From: Proteobacteria bacterium 005FR1 | GTDB lineage: Bacteria > Pseudomonadota > Gammaproteobacteria > Pseudomonadales > Cellvibrionaceae | Assembly: GCA_026192395.1 (NCBI GenBank) | Contig: WACF01000001.1 | Span: 2,540,309-2,604,308, forward strand | Reading direction: 5' to 3' | DNA length: 64,000 bases | In this document: piece after piece, positions 47,882 through 56,957 of the stretch | Position numbering within the stretch: the first letter of the stretch is position 1 | Layout: each line of letters begins with the position of its first letter | Made by a program: the position numbers and the translations under genes | The notes under the pieces: generated by a model | The model's database searches: none | Seen by the model: the letters and a program-made list of their open reading frames with translations, nothing else | What the model was told of the DNA's origin: nothing

Positions 47882-47911
47882 AGTGTAATTCAACATGCGT
47901 TGAATTCGCAA
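47882..47911 (-). promoter_or_regulatory. Promoter of the symporter gene with embedded operator
   Basis: Leftward TTGCGA (47906-47911), an 18-base spacer, and TACACT (47882-47887). The operator lies in the spacer, the same design as the receptor promoter. The tetR start codon is about 50 bases away on the other strand. Confidence 0.65.
47887..47906. promoter_or_regulatory. TetR-type operator in the tetR / symporter intergenic region
   Basis: AATTCAAC-ATGC-GTTGAATT, perfect 8-base arms around a 4-base centre. A half-site-like TGAATTCA lies next to it (47874-47881). It can serve both the symporter and tetR itself. Confidence 0.85.
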
Positions 47912-47957
47912 GCGTGGTAAATTACGCCTTCCGAAACCAGCGAGTCGCGGTACCACA

Positions 47958-48596
47958 ATGGAGAAGGTGAACAATACCAGCAAACGAGAGCGCATTTTGG
48001 ACGTTGCCGAAGAGCTCTTCGCCAGGCACGGCTTTGATGGCGTCACGATGCGGGAAATTGCCAACGGCGCGGAAGTGGATGTCGCCCTGGCAAGCTATCA
48101 CTTTGGCAAAAAGCGGGATGTCTTTAATGCCGTATTCATGCGGCGTGCCGACATGCTGAACCAGTCGCGCCGTGAGGTGCTTTACGCGAGCGAAGGCAAG
48201 CAGCAGACTCTGGAGCAGATCATCGAAGCCTTCCTGCTGCCACTCAAACTGGCTCAGGAGACGGGCGATCCCGGCTGGCGGAATTATCTCGCCTTGCTGG
48301 CCTACATCATGGCCTCGCCGGTCTGGAGCAAGGAAATGATGCCAAAGATTTACGACCGGCTGGTGGAAGAGTTCATCGATGCATTGAGAGGCGTGCTGCC
48401 TGGCGCGACCGACGAACGCATCTACTGGTGCTACCACTACCTGTCCGGCGCACTCACCCTGACGCTGGCACAGACGGGGCGTATCGACCGGCTATCAAAG
48501 GGCAAATGCAAGTCCAGTGACTTTGAATCCGCCTACGAGTACATGGTGCCCTTCGTGGCAGGCGGCTTTCGCGCTGTATGCGGAGAGACAAAATAA
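47958..48596 (+). CDS. TetR-family transcriptional repressor
   Basis: The 212-residue protein has a TetR N-terminal domain (KRERILDVAEELFARHGFDGVTMREIANGAEVDVALASYHFGKKRDVF, helix-turn-helix about residues 28-50) and an all-helical C-terminal ligand domain with a GWRNYLALLAYIMASPVWS core. Divergent from the symporter and next to an operator; three matching operators point to control of symporter, receptor and probably itself. The ligand is unknown, presumably the imported compound or a product of it. Its stop lies 9 bases from the EAL gene stop. Confidence 0.88.
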   Translation: MEKVNNTSKRERILDVAEELFARHGFDGVTMREIANGAEVDVALASYHFGKKRDVFNAVFMRRADMLNQSRREVLYASEGKQQTLEQIIEAFLLPLKLAQETGDPGWRNYLALLAYIMASPVWSKEMMPKIYDRLVEEFIDALRGVLPGATDERIYWCYHYLSGALTLTLAQTGRIDRLSKGKCKSSDFESAYEYMVPFVAGGFRAVCGETK

Positions 48597-48605
48597 AACC
48601 GGCAT

Positions 48606-49364
48606 TCAGGAATAACTTACCTCGGCCAGCGCATTGAAGGCCGGCCGGGCGAAGTAGAAACCCTGGAATAGCTCGATGCCAAGGTGTTGCAGGCAGCGCA
48701 ATTCCTCGTCGCTCTCGATACCTTCGGCGATCACCCGAATATCCAACTCCTCGCAGACCCGGACAATGCCCTTGATAATCGCTTCCCGCACCCGGTCCTG
48801 ATCCACATGGCGGATCAGCGCCATGTCGAGCTTCAACAGATCCACGGGAATGTCAGCCAGAAGATTGAGGCCTGAATAACCCGCCCCGAAATCGTCCATC
48901 GCGACTTTGAAACCGAGCTTGCGGTAATAATCAACGATGCCACGCAGGTGCTGGTGATCTTCGATCTTCTCCCCTTCAGTGATCTCGAAGATGATCCGAT
49001 CGATGGGAAAGGAAAACTGTTCCGCGGCCGCCAGAGTGTTGCGGATGCATAATTCCGGTCGATAGACCGCGTTGGGCATGAAGTTGATGCTGAGCAGACT
49101 GTCCAGGTGTAGCTCGCTGGCCTGCTGAATGGCGCGCGTCCGGCAAGCCTGGTCGAAGCGGTAGATATTGCTGTCATCCACTCGCGCGAACACCTCACCA
49201 GCAGGCTCGTTGTTTGGCCCTCTGACCAGCGCTTCCTGAGCGAATATGCAACGGTTTCGCAGATCGACAATGGGCTGAAACGCCATGGTGAGCTCAAAAC
49301 CCAGGGAATCACGGCCCGCGCATTCGGCACACCCGAGGAGCTTTCCTGCTGCAGGATCTTTCAT
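48606..49364 (-). CDS. EAL-domain cyclic-di-GMP phosphodiesterase
   Basis: The 252-residue protein is essentially one EAL domain. Catalytic motifs are intact: EALVRG, INFMPN, FEITEGEKIED, DDFGAGYSGLNLL, LLKLDM, VIAEGIES and QGFYFARPA. So it should hydrolyse cyclic di-GMP to pGpG, which Orn at 7.3 kb would then degrade. The N-terminus (about 1-22, LLGCAECAGRD) has a small Cys-pair segment and no sensor domain is seen, so regulation is probably through expression or a partner. Convergent with tetR. Confidence 0.88.
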   Translation of the reverse strand: MKDPAAGKLLGCAECAGRDSLGFELTMAFQPIVDLRNRCIFAQEALVRGPNNEPAGEVFARVDDSNIYRFDQACRTRAIQQASELHLDSLLSINFMPNAVYRPELCIRNTLAAAEQFSFPIDRIIFEITEGEKIEDHQHLRGIVDYYRKLGFKVAMDDFGAGYSGLNLLADIPVDLLKLDMALIRHVDQDRVREAIIKGIVRVCEELDIRVIAEGIESDEELRCLQHLGIELFQGFYFARPAFNALAEVSYS

Positions 49365-49445
49365 GTTCGGCCCTCCAGTGCGAGCTTCGAGCTGTGTTGC
49401 TTTACCGCCAGCCTTGCCGCGTGCACTTCCAAACCGGAACGAGCA

Positions 49446-49964
49446 TCAGTGGTGGTGACCGCCCGGGCCGTGCACGTGGCGGTGCGCGATCTCTTCTTCC
49501 GAGGCATCCCGTACGCTGTCTATCTTGATTTCGTACTGCAAAGTGGCGCCGGCGAGAGGATGGTTGGTATCAACGTCGACCGTAAACTTGCCTGACTTCA
49601 CCACCACCACGTGACGAGGACCCTGCTCGGTTTGCACCGTTACCACCGAACCGGCGGGAATGCGTTGCTTCTTGTTGGCAAGATGCAGGTGCTTGACCGG
49701 GACGCGCTGGATCGAATTCGGCTTGCGTTCGCCGTAAGCCTGTTCCGGCGCGAGTGTCACTTCAAATTCCTCTCCCTCTTTCTTGCCGGTCATCGCAGCT
49801 TCCAGGCCGGGGATGATGTTGCGATGGCCATGCAGGTAGTAAACCGGGGAGGAGTCGTCGGAGCTTTCCAGCATTTCGCCGCGCTTACCAGCCTCATCCA
49901 CGCGGTACATTCGATAATGAAAACTAATGACTTTGTTATCGGCAACGCTTTGCGCTTCACTCAT
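49446..49964 (-). CDS. slyD: FKBP-type peptidyl-prolyl isomerase, SlyD-like
   Basis: The 172-residue protein has the split FKBP fold of SlyD: VISFHYRMYRVDEAGKRGEMLESSD, YYLHGHRNIIPGLEAAMTGKKEGEEFEVTLAPEQAYGER, then an insert-in-flap chaperone domain and VDVDTNHPLAGATLQYEIKI. It ends in a short His-rich tail (HRHVHGPGGHHH) that may bind nickel, as in SlyD. It catalyses proline isomerisation and acts as a chaperone in the cytoplasm. Confidence 0.92.
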   Translation of the reverse strand: MSEAQSVADNKVISFHYRMYRVDEAGKRGEMLESSDDSSPVYYLHGHRNIIPGLEAAMTGKKEGEEFEVTLAPEQAYGERKPNSIQRVPVKHLHLANKKQRIPAGSVVTVQTEQGPRHVVVVKSGKFTVDVDTNHPLAGATLQYEIKIDSVRDASEEEIAHRHVHGPGGHHH

Positions 49965-49992
49965 ACTTCTACGTTTCCAAATGAAAAAAAGA

Positions 49993-52002
49993 TCAGCCGG
50001 AGCTTTGTTTTCCGGTCATCAGGTAGCTTTCACAGCGGTCCACTTCATCGATACTGCCCCTCAAGAGTATGACGTCGTTGTCCTGCAAGGGCGTATCCGC
50101 CAGCGCGTCGCGCTCGATTGTTTTGCCGGCGCGATGAAGCTCGAACAGCGGATCGTGTTGGACGGGCCAGTATAACTGATCCACCGTCTTGCCACAGGCC
50201 CAGGCCTCGCGGCTGATGATCACCGCGTGCTGCAGCACTGCGTTGTCCGCGGCTTCCTCATTGTCCGCCAGCGTGGGACCGCCGGGAAAAAAACCCCGCA
50301 GCATGCGGTAGCGGTCGCGGCGCGTGTCGTTGATGAGGCGATGAATTGTTTTCTCAGGCACAGACAGCATCAGCAGGACATGCGAGACAAGGGTCAGACT
50401 GGCCTCGAGCGTTTCCGGCACGACTTCGGTGCCGCCGGCGTCAAGCAGCTCCTGCAGGTTTCTGTCGTCCCGGGTTCGGGTCAGAACGGGCAGGTTCAGA
50501 TCCAGCCCTCGCACCGACTCCAGGATGCGTTTCGCTTCTTTGTCGTTGTCGAAGCTGATCACCGCCAGGCTCGCCTGCGCCAGCCCAGCCGCCTGCAGAA
50601 TGTCTGCACGACTGGAGTCGCCGAAGAAAACCGGCTCGCCGGCAGCGCGCGCTTCAGCGACCCGCACCGCGTCCACCTCGAGTGCCAGATAGGGAATGTT
50701 GAGCCGACGCAGATAGCGGGCGATTGTTTGGCCTACGCGCCCGAAACCCAGCAAAACGACATGATTTTCCCGCGCCTCGCTGTCGAGCAGCATGCTTTCG
50801 TCTACGGCTGGCTGGTCGGAAATGGAGAAGCGTTGCAGTAATCCGGCAATCCACTGTGGCCCCAGGCGGATCAGCAGCGGCGTCAGCGACATGCTCACGA
50901 TGGTTACCGACAGGAGAAATGAAGCCACATCCGCTTCCACCAGACCATCGCGGGCAGCCAGTGCCAGGAGAGCAAAAAGGAATTCGCCCCCCTGGGCGAG
51001 AACCAGACCAGCGGTGAGAGCTGTCTGCAGATTTTCCCCCAGCAGCCGAGCCACTGCGGCAATCACCAGGCACTTGAAGGCGAGCAGCAAGAGGCCGCTG
51101 TAAAGAATGCGGAACCAGTATTCCTGCAACATGCCGAGGTCGATCAGCATGCCGATGCTGATGAAGAACAGACCCAGCAACAAATCACGGAACGGGCGGA
51201 TGTCCGCTTCCAGCTGATGGCGGAATCGACTGTCTCCCAACATCATGCCGGCCAGGAAGGCGCCCAACTCCATGCTCAGGCCCACCCAGGAGGTAATCAG
51301 CCCCGCGACCAGCACGATCACCAGCGCGGTCAGAACGAGCAACTCGTTGGAGCGCGAGCGAGCGACCTCGGCGAGAATGCGTGGCAGCAGGAAACGGGCG
51401 GCGAAGAAAAACACCGCCAGCAGAATCGCGCTCTGCGCGACCGGCATCAGCACCTCGCCTACCGAGGAAAACTGCTGCCCACCTGCGAACAGCGGAACTG
51501 CAATGAGCAGCGCAACGGCGACGATGTCCTGAAACAGCAGCACGCCGATGGCGATTTGCCCGTGGCGCTCGTGCAACTGACCGAGCTGGGAAAGTTCGCG
51601 TGAGACGATGGCGGTAGATGACAGCGACAGGCCGCCGGCAACGACCAGCGCCGTTTGCCAGGGCAATCCCCACCAGTAGAAAGCAAGGAAAAATGCGGCG
51701 GTACACACCAGCACCTGACTGCCGCCCAGCTTCAGCACTGTATCGCGCATGGCCTTCAGACGGGCCAGCGAGAACTCCAGGCCGAGCATGAACAGCAGAA
51801 AGGTCAGACCCAGTTCGGCGACCGAGTGCAGCTCTTCCGGATCCTGCACCACCCCCAGTCCGGTGGGACCAAAACCAAGACCCACCAGAAGAAAGGCAAG
51901 CAAGGCCGGAATGTTGAAACGATAAAACAGCGTGCTTAGCGCAGCGGCACCGGCAAGCAGGATGACGATCTGTAAAAAGAAATCCCCAATAGGGCCGTGC
52001 AC
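49993..52002 (-). CDS. Kef-type monovalent cation:proton antiporter (CPA2) with RCK domains
   Basis: The 669-residue protein has about 12 membrane helices (about 1-385) with the CPA2 segments GLTFLLFMLGLEFSLARL and LSSTAIVSREL, a cytoplasmic RCK/TrkA-N NAD-binding domain (GFGRVGQTIARYLRRLNIPYLALEVD, about 412-540), and a TrkA-C domain at the end (about 585-665). It probably exchanges K+ or Na+ for H+ with regulation by nucleotides. I chose GTG 52002, preceded by GGGAGAGG; TTG 52017 is the in-frame alternative. No KefF/KefG partner gene is adjacent, so glutathione gating is uncertain. Confidence 0.88.
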   Translation of the reverse strand: MHGPIGDFFLQIVILLAGAAALSTLFYRFNIPALLAFLLVGLGFGPTGLGVVQDPEELHSVAELGLTFLLFMLGLEFSLARLKAMRDTVLKLGGSQVLVCTAAFFLAFYWWGLPWQTALVVAGGLSLSSTAIVSRELSQLGQLHERHGQIAIGVLLFQDIVAVALLIAVPLFAGGQQFSSVGEVLMPVAQSAILLAVFFFAARFLLPRILAEVARSRSNELLVLTALVIVLVAGLITSWVGLSMELGAFLAGMMLGDSRFRHQLEADIRPFRDLLLGLFFISIGMLIDLGMLQEYWFRILYSGLLLLAFKCLVIAAVARLLGENLQTALTAGLVLAQGGEFLFALLALAARDGLVEADVASFLLSVTIVSMSLTPLLIRLGPQWIAGLLQRFSISDQPAVDESMLLDSEARENHVVLLGFGRVGQTIARYLRRLNIPYLALEVDAVRVAEARAAGEPVFFGDSSRADILQAAGLAQASLAVISFDNDKEAKRILESVRGLDLNLPVLTRTRDDRNLQELLDAGGTEVVPETLEASLTLVSHVLLMLSVPEKTIHRLINDTRRDRYRMLRGFFPGGPTLADNEEAADNAVLQHAVIISREAWACGKTVDQLYWPVQHDPLFELHRAGKTIERDALADTPLQDNDVILLRGSIDEVDRCESYLMTGKQSSG

Positions 52003-52072
52003 AACAACCTCTCCCAAAATTAGTGATGTGCCTGAGAGAGGGCATTGTAACCAGCGTTGCCGCAGGGGGCAT

Positions 52073-52099
52073 CAGGCGCAGACAAATTGCCTGCGCCTG
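52073..52099 (-). terminator. Hairpin downstream of rhlE
   Basis: Stem CAGGCGCAG / CTGCGCCTG (9 bp) with a 9-base loop, about 40 bases after the rhlE stop. It lacks a T run, so termination strength is uncertain. Confidence 0.45.
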
Positions 52100-52139
52100 G
52101 AGTCAGCGCGAAAATTTCTACCGCGCGCAGACTCCTTCA

Positions 52140-53561
52140 TCACCCTCGGCGTCGATTCGCTGCGTTGTTTCCGCGCTGGCTCTGGCGCGCCGGCTTGGCT
52201 CCAGCCGGCTTGGCTCGATCACCCTGCGGCCGTGCAGATCGCGGCTGGTCTGAGCGGGAACGTTCCGAGCGCGGCTTATCCGAAAACGAACGCGCTGATC
52301 GCGGCTTTGCGGATCGAGCGTCGACATTGCTGCCATTCGACGCCGGAGAACGACGTCCGCGCTTGGCGGGAGCTGACGGGCTTGCACCGCCTGCCTTGCG
52401 GGCAAGATCGGTTTTTTGCAGACGGAAATTGGGCTCGTAGCCAGGCACGATGTCGCGCTTCACTTCGCGCTTCAGCAGGCGTTCGATGTTGTGCAGCAGA
52501 TTGCTCTCATCATCGCTGACCAGCGAAATCGCTTCGCCGGAATTCCCGGCACGGCCAGTCCGGCCGATTCGATGCACGTAGTCTTCAGCCACCATCGGCA
52601 GGTCATAATTGACCACATAGGGAAGCTGATCGATGTCCAGTCCTCGCGCAGCCACATCCGTTGCGACCAGCACTCGCGCCTTGCCGTTTTTGAAATCGGC
52701 CAGCGCCTTGTTTCGGGCACCCTGTGCCTTATCGCCGTGAATCGCCGTAGCACTCAGGCCATCGCTGACCAGTTGGCGGGACAGACGGTCGGCGCCGCGC
52801 TTGGTGCGGGTAAATACCAGCACCTGACGCCAGTTGCCATCGCCGATCAGCTCGGAGAGCAATTCACGCTTGCGGTCCTTGTCCACTGGATGAACGCGCT
52901 GGTTGACCCGTTCGGCCGTGGTGTTGCGCTGGGCGATTTCGATCGCAACCGGCGATTTCAGCAAGCCGTCGGCCAGCTTGCGAATCTCGTCCGAGTAGGT
53001 CGCCGAGAAGAAAAGTGTCTGGCGGTGCTCGGGCAACAGTTTGACGATGCGGCGGATCGAGGGCATGAAGCCCATGTCCAGCATGCGATCGGCTTCGTCC
53101 AGCACCAGCATTTCCACCTGTGAAAGATCCACTTCACGCTGATCCACCAGATCGAGCAAGCGCCCCGGACAGGCAACGACGATATCGACCCCGCGGCGCA
53201 GACGATTGATCTGCGGGCCCGCTTTGACGCCACCGAAGAGCGCCGTGGTATAGGTTCGGGTGTATTTGCCGTAATCGCGAATACTCTGCTCCACCTGGGT
53301 GGCGAGCTCGCGGGTTGGGGTCAGGATCAGTGCTCGGATGGGCCGAAACCCTTTGATAGTGCCCGCATTGCTGAGCTTGTGTAGCAAAGGCAGAGAAAAA
53401 CCGGCGGTTTTTCCAGTGCCGGTCTGCGCACCGGCAAGAATGTCACGCCCTTCCAGGGCGACCGGGATGGCCTGCGCCTGCACCGGGGTGGGCTGCGTGT
53501 AACCCTGTTCTTCGAGCGCGCGCAGCAGTTCGGTCGAAAGACCGAGATCTTTAAACAACAT
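52140..53561 (-). CDS. rhlE: DEAD-box RNA helicase RhlE
   Basis: The 473-residue protein has the Q motif [14 protein letters not shown], Walker [28 protein letters not shown], the SAT motif, and [11 protein letters not shown] basic, Ser/Arg/Lys/Pro-rich tail (about 395-473, with repeated R-S and K-P) is typical of RhlE and binds RNA. Role in ribosome assembly and RNA turnover, mainly at low temperature, is known for the family. It begins 283 bases from the next gene and has a long leader. Confidence 0.94.
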   Translation of the reverse strand: MLFKDLGLSTELLRALEEQGYTQPTPVQAQAIPVALEGRDILAGAQTGTGKTAGFSLPLLHKLSNAGTIKGFRPIRALILTPTRELATQVEQSIRDYGKYTRTYTTALFGGVKAGPQINRLRRGVDIVVACPGRLLDLVDQREVDLSQVEMLVLDEADRMLDMGFMPSIRRIVKLLPEHRQTLFFSATYSDEIRKLADGLLKSPVAIEIAQRNTTAERVNQRVHPVDKDRKRELLSELIGDGNWRQVLVFTRTKRGADRLSRQLVSDGLSATAIHGDKAQGARNKALADFKNGKARVLVATDVAARGLDIDQLPYVVNYDLPMVAEDYVHRIGRTGRAGNSGEAISLVSDDESNLLHNIERLLKREVKRDIVPGYEPNFRLQKTDLARKAGGASPSAPAKRGRRSPASNGSNVDARSAKPRSARSFSDKPRSERSRSDQPRSARPQGDRAKPAGAKPARQSQRGNNAANRRRG

Positions 53562-53791
53562 GTATGTTCACTTTTATTGGACCGGCCAAACTAAAGCTCG
53601 GCAGCAAAGCTGCGGCTACGTCGGTCAAGGCAGGAAGATGAAAGAAGGACTAAGCAGAGAGGTGGGCCAGCATACTTTTGATAGCGTGCCAGTCCGGAGC
53701 AATGAGTAGTCAGGCGCAGACCGAAGTGCGCCAGGCGGGGGCACTATAACAGAAACCCAGGATTTGCCAGCAATTATTTGTGCCCAAATGA

Positions 53792-53817
53792 AAAAGGCGT
53801 CCCGAAGGACGCCTTTT
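53792..53817 (-). terminator. Rho-independent terminator with UUCG loop, after the fusion gene
   Basis: 11-bp stem AAAAGGCGTCC / GGACGCCTTTT. On the minus strand the loop reads TTCG closed by C-G, a very stable tetraloop, followed by T. It lies 28 bases after the stop of the redoxin-cytochrome-copper gene. Confidence 0.92.
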
Positions 53818-53844
53818 GCAGGTACCAAGTCAGTATCGAGTGAC

Positions 53845-55608
53845 TTACTCGTCAACTCCCAGGCCCGATGAGGTGTCGCCCGGCTTCGGATTCGCGTAGC
53901 GGAATCGAACCTGACCGAAGAGCATCTCGTCCCAAGACTGCTGACCCCAGGGTACAACGCGGTTCGGATCCGGGTTGGCCGGGTTCTGGGCCGAGTTATC
54001 CCAGGACTGGTTGTACTGGATGACAGTGCCGGCGGGCAGCTTCTTCGGCTCTTCGAAGACGTAGCTGGTCTGCCAGTTGAAGTCATAGTTGGGTACGGAG
54101 AGCAGAATCTCTTTCTTGCCGTCCGGATAGATCGCGGTGTAGTTGGCCGCTTTGCCACGGAAGTGCGCGTGCGGCAGCAGCGAGTACACCAGGATATCGC
54201 GCTCCAGAGGCTTGGTTTCCTGCTTCTCCCAATGCTCCTTGGTATTCGCCGGAATCTTGATCATCGGGTTCAGCATGGTGATTGAATCCAGCGGATACTT
54301 CGGCTTCTCATCGTGCAGGTAGATGCCCATCACGGACTTATCCGTTACCGCCTTGCCGAAGGTGGTGTAGTGCATCTGGAAGTTGAAGACCGCGTCCTTC
54401 GGCAGGAACACGCCAGTGTTTTCCGGGAACTGGTCGACGGAGTTGCCGGGCACGTAGCCGCCGAGACCGCCGGTAGTGCGGAAGCCTTCACGCGCTTCGG
54501 GATCGGGCACGCCGAAGGTGGTAATCACGTGGTGCAGCGCCTGACGCGAACCGGGGATGATTTCAACGGCGCGAACCCAGGCATCTTTTCCGACAGGGTT
54601 TTTCGCTTTCGGGTTCAGGTAGTCGACCACGCCGGTGGCGGGCACGTCATAGGCCGGGATCTCGACGACGTAGTCGGGCTCACCCATCGCCCACTTGGGA
54701 GCACTGAAATCGTGCTGCGCCAGAACGTCCGGACCTTCGCCTCGCGGCGCACCCGCTTCGATCCAGTGGACCAGCGTCTTGGTCTCTTCATTGGTCAGCG
54801 AGCGATCATTGGCGAACTTGCCGTAATGCGGGTCGGCGTGCCAGGGCGGCATGCGCTTGGTGCGGATGACCTCCCGGATCATCGGCGCGAAGCCTTTGAC
54901 CATCTGGTAGCTGTCCATCGCGAACGGACCGATACCTTCGGGGCGGTGGCAGGCAAGACACTTTTCCTGGAGGATCGGAGCGACATCCTCGGAATAGGAA
55001 ATCTCCTTGTGAGCGTCGCGACGCTCCTGCTCGGGCAGAGCGACCAGGCAACCCTTGGCCTCTGTTGAAGCCACTTTGGGCTGCTTGTCTGCAAGAACCG
55101 CATCCAGAGCGTCAGCCACATACTGCTTATCGGCTTTCTTCTTCTGGGTTTCATAACCGAGACGATCATCGAGAGAGCCGCGGTAAACCACTTTCCAGGT
55201 ATCCGGATCGATGACATAGGTATCGGCGGTGCGCTCGACGCCCAGTGATTCGGCGACCAGCTGAGTTTCATCCACCAGAATCGGTACGTTGATGCCGAAC
55301 TCTTCGGCTTCCTTGGCAATGCTCTGGCGATTGTCCTGGAGATTGGCGTTGAGCATCAGGAAGGTCACGCCCTTGGACTCGTACTTAGCGCGCAGATCAT
55401 TGAAGGTGTGATTGGCGTTGCGGGCAATCGGGCAACCGTTGCCGTGCACCATCAGCACCACCGCTTCCATGTCGGACAAATAGTAGAGCTCGTGCATGGC
55501 GCCTTTATGGTCGAGCAACTTGAAGTTGTCGACCTTGTCGCCCGGCTTCAGCGCCAGCGACGGCGCTGCAATCGCGAGCGCAGTCAATAAGGTTGCAAGA
55601 CGTTTCAT
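53845..55608 (-). CDS. Secreted redoxin / cytochrome c / copper type II monooxygenase-like fusion protein
   Basis: Three domains in 587 residues after a signal peptide (about 1-20). First a redoxin (thioredoxin-like) domain (about 21-175) with one Cys in GNGCPIARN (C59), then a heme c site EKCLACHRP (C217, C220, H221) with a possible Met ligand in RMPPW (M253). The C-terminal part (about 310-580) has a PHM-like copper set: HH at 359-360, H413 in QMHYTTFG, the H-x-H pair 480/482 in LLPHAHFRG and M562 in WDEMLFG. This matches both copper sites of peptidylglycine/dopamine monooxygenases in order. It probably hydroxylates an exported substrate using electrons passed through the heme; function is inferred. 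ATG 55608 with AGAGG upstream. A terminator follows. Confidence 0.8.
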   Translation of the reverse strand: MKRLATLLTALAIAAPSLALKPGDKVDNFKLLDHKGAMHELYYLSDMEAVVLMVHGNGCPIARNANHTFNDLRAKYESKGVTFLMLNANLQDNRQSIAKEAEEFGINVPILVDETQLVAESLGVERTADTYVIDPDTWKVVYRGSLDDRLGYETQKKKADKQYVADALDAVLADKQPKVASTEAKGCLVALPEQERRDAHKEISYSEDVAPILQEKCLACHRPEGIGPFAMDSYQMVKGFAPMIREVIRTKRMPPWHADPHYGKFANDRSLTNEETKTLVHWIEAGAPRGEGPDVLAQHDFSAPKWAMGEPDYVVEIPAYDVPATGVVDYLNPKAKNPVGKDAWVRAVEIIPGSRQALHHVITTFGVPDPEAREGFRTTGGLGGYVPGNSVDQFPENTGVFLPKDAVFNFQMHYTTFGKAVTDKSVMGIYLHDEKPKYPLDSITMLNPMIKIPANTKEHWEKQETKPLERDILVYSLLPHAHFRGKAANYTAIYPDGKKEILLSVPNYDFNWQTSYVFEEPKKLPAGTVIQYNQSWDNSAQNPANPDPNRVVPWGQQSWDEMLFGQVRFRYANPKPGDTSSGLGVDE

Positions 55609-56063
55609 TGTGAGAACCTCTCTCATTCCAGCGTGCTTATCTCGAGCAGAGCACCAACCTGTGTCTGCTCTCGTTTGTATAACCGGTGGCAGTGATTCGC
55701 CGCGAACAGAAACTCAACCAGGAGACCGCCGAGCTTTCCCCAGCATAAAACCACCTATTTATTGGCAGTTATCTTCCGGCGATACTAGTTACTTTTTCAA
55801 GCCGCTTCTAGTTAAGAAAGGTTTCTAATTTTTGCGCGGCGACGCAAAGATCGTCCTCGCCGAGGTGACTATTTGGTCTAATCAGTTTCCACGTGAGTTG
55901 CAGCACGCGCTCGAGCTTTCTCCGCTGTTCTGCCCGGGCAAACCCGACTTGATCGCTCCTCGATGGCTGCCGATAATGCCGCCCCACTTTCGCCGCTGCG
56001 GCTCGCCATTTTCCGACGTGCCGGTCATCTAGTCAGCGCGAAAACGAGACACTGGTAGTTTCT
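55609..56063. other. Divergent intergenic region, promoters not resolved
   Basis: 455 bases between two divergent genes. It should hold both promoters. Base composition is more AT-rich around 55740-55830; short open frames there show no family features and no ribosome site. I found no convincing -35/-10 pair and no clear repeat. Confidence 0.5.
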
Positions 56064-56948
56064 ATGAACATTTCTCAGCCCGCTTGGTTTCAACAGGCGA
56101 TTGCAAGCACTCGCACCAGCCGACACCTCGATGTAAGCGGCTGCGCCATCTACCGTCAGACCTGGGGCGACAAGCGCAATCCCGGCTTGGTACTGCTACA
56201 CGGCAACGGTGCTCACGCTCACTGGTGGGACTTCATTGCGCCATTCTTCGCAGAGGAGTTTTTTGTCGTCGCTTTCGACTTGAGCGGCATGGGCGATAGT
56301 GATCATCGCGAGGCATATACGCCGGACTCTTACGCCGATGAGGTGGCGGCAGTGGTGGCGCAAGAGGGGTTCACGGGAAAACCGTTACTGATCGGTCACA
56401 GCTTCGGTGCCAGGGTTGTCTTCAAGGCTCTGCAAAAGTATCCCGAAGAATTCGCCGGTGTAATCATGGTGGATGCTCCTTTCCACCCGCCGGATCATAA
56501 GTTTGAATTTCACAAGCGCCGGGAAAAACCGGTCAAGCCCCATCGGGTTTACCGGTCTCTGGTAGAAGCTAAAGAGCGATTTCGGCTTTTCCCGGAGCAG
56601 CCCTGCGCAAACGATTACATCGTCGACTACATCGCGACTCACTCGATTCGCGAAACACCCGAAGGCTGGAGCTGGAAATTCGACCCGAAGATCTACTCGC
56701 GTTTCGATTTCGAGGGACTGCTGTCCACCCGCCCGAGGGCATCCGACAAGCTTCTCGCAATGATTTACGGTCAGCACAGCAGTCTCTACACGGAGAGCGT
56801 GCGCCGATACAACGAAGAACTATTCCGGTCCCTCGGCCTGCCGGCGCCCATCTGTTTGGCTGACGCTTATCACCACCTGCTCTTGGATCAGCCACTCGCC
56901 TTTGTCGAAGTGCTAAAGAGAGTGCTTCAGGAAAGCAGCTTTGGGTAG
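56064..56948 (+). CDS. Alpha/beta-fold hydrolase
   Basis: The 294-residue protein has VLLHGNGAHAHWWDFIAPFF (oxyanion hole), VAFDLSGMGDSDHRE, the nucleophile elbow LIGHSFGARVVF (Ser near 114), an Asp candidate in VMVDAPFH and a C-terminal His in DAYHHLLLDQP. No signal peptide, so cytoplasmic. Substrate unknown; epoxide hydrolase, esterase or haloalkane-type activity are all possible. It is divergent from the redoxin-cytochrome-copper gene and its stop is 10 bases from the AAA gene stop. Confidence 0.85.
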   Translation: MNISQPAWFQQAIASTRTSRHLDVSGCAIYRQTWGDKRNPGLVLLHGNGAHAHWWDFIAPFFAEEFFVVAFDLSGMGDSDHREAYTPDSYADEVAAVVAQEGFTGKPLLIGHSFGARVVFKALQKYPEEFAGVIMVDAPFHPPDHKFEFHKRREKPVKPHRVYRSLVEAKERFRLFPEQPCANDYIVDYIATHSIRETPEGWSWKFDPKIYSRFDFEGLLSTRPRASDKLLAMIYGQHSSLYTESVRRYNEELFRSLGLPAPICLADAYHHLLLDQPLAFVEVLKRVLQESSFG

Positions 56949-56957
56949 AGGAAACCG

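Noticed and set aside
53625-54158. 177-codon leftward open frame at the end of the fusion gene
   Set aside because: Out of frame with the conserved gene and spans the terminator at 53792.
55832-56032. 66-codon rightward open frame before the alpha/beta hydrolase
   Set aside because: Short, Cys/Pro-rich without family features; no convincing start.
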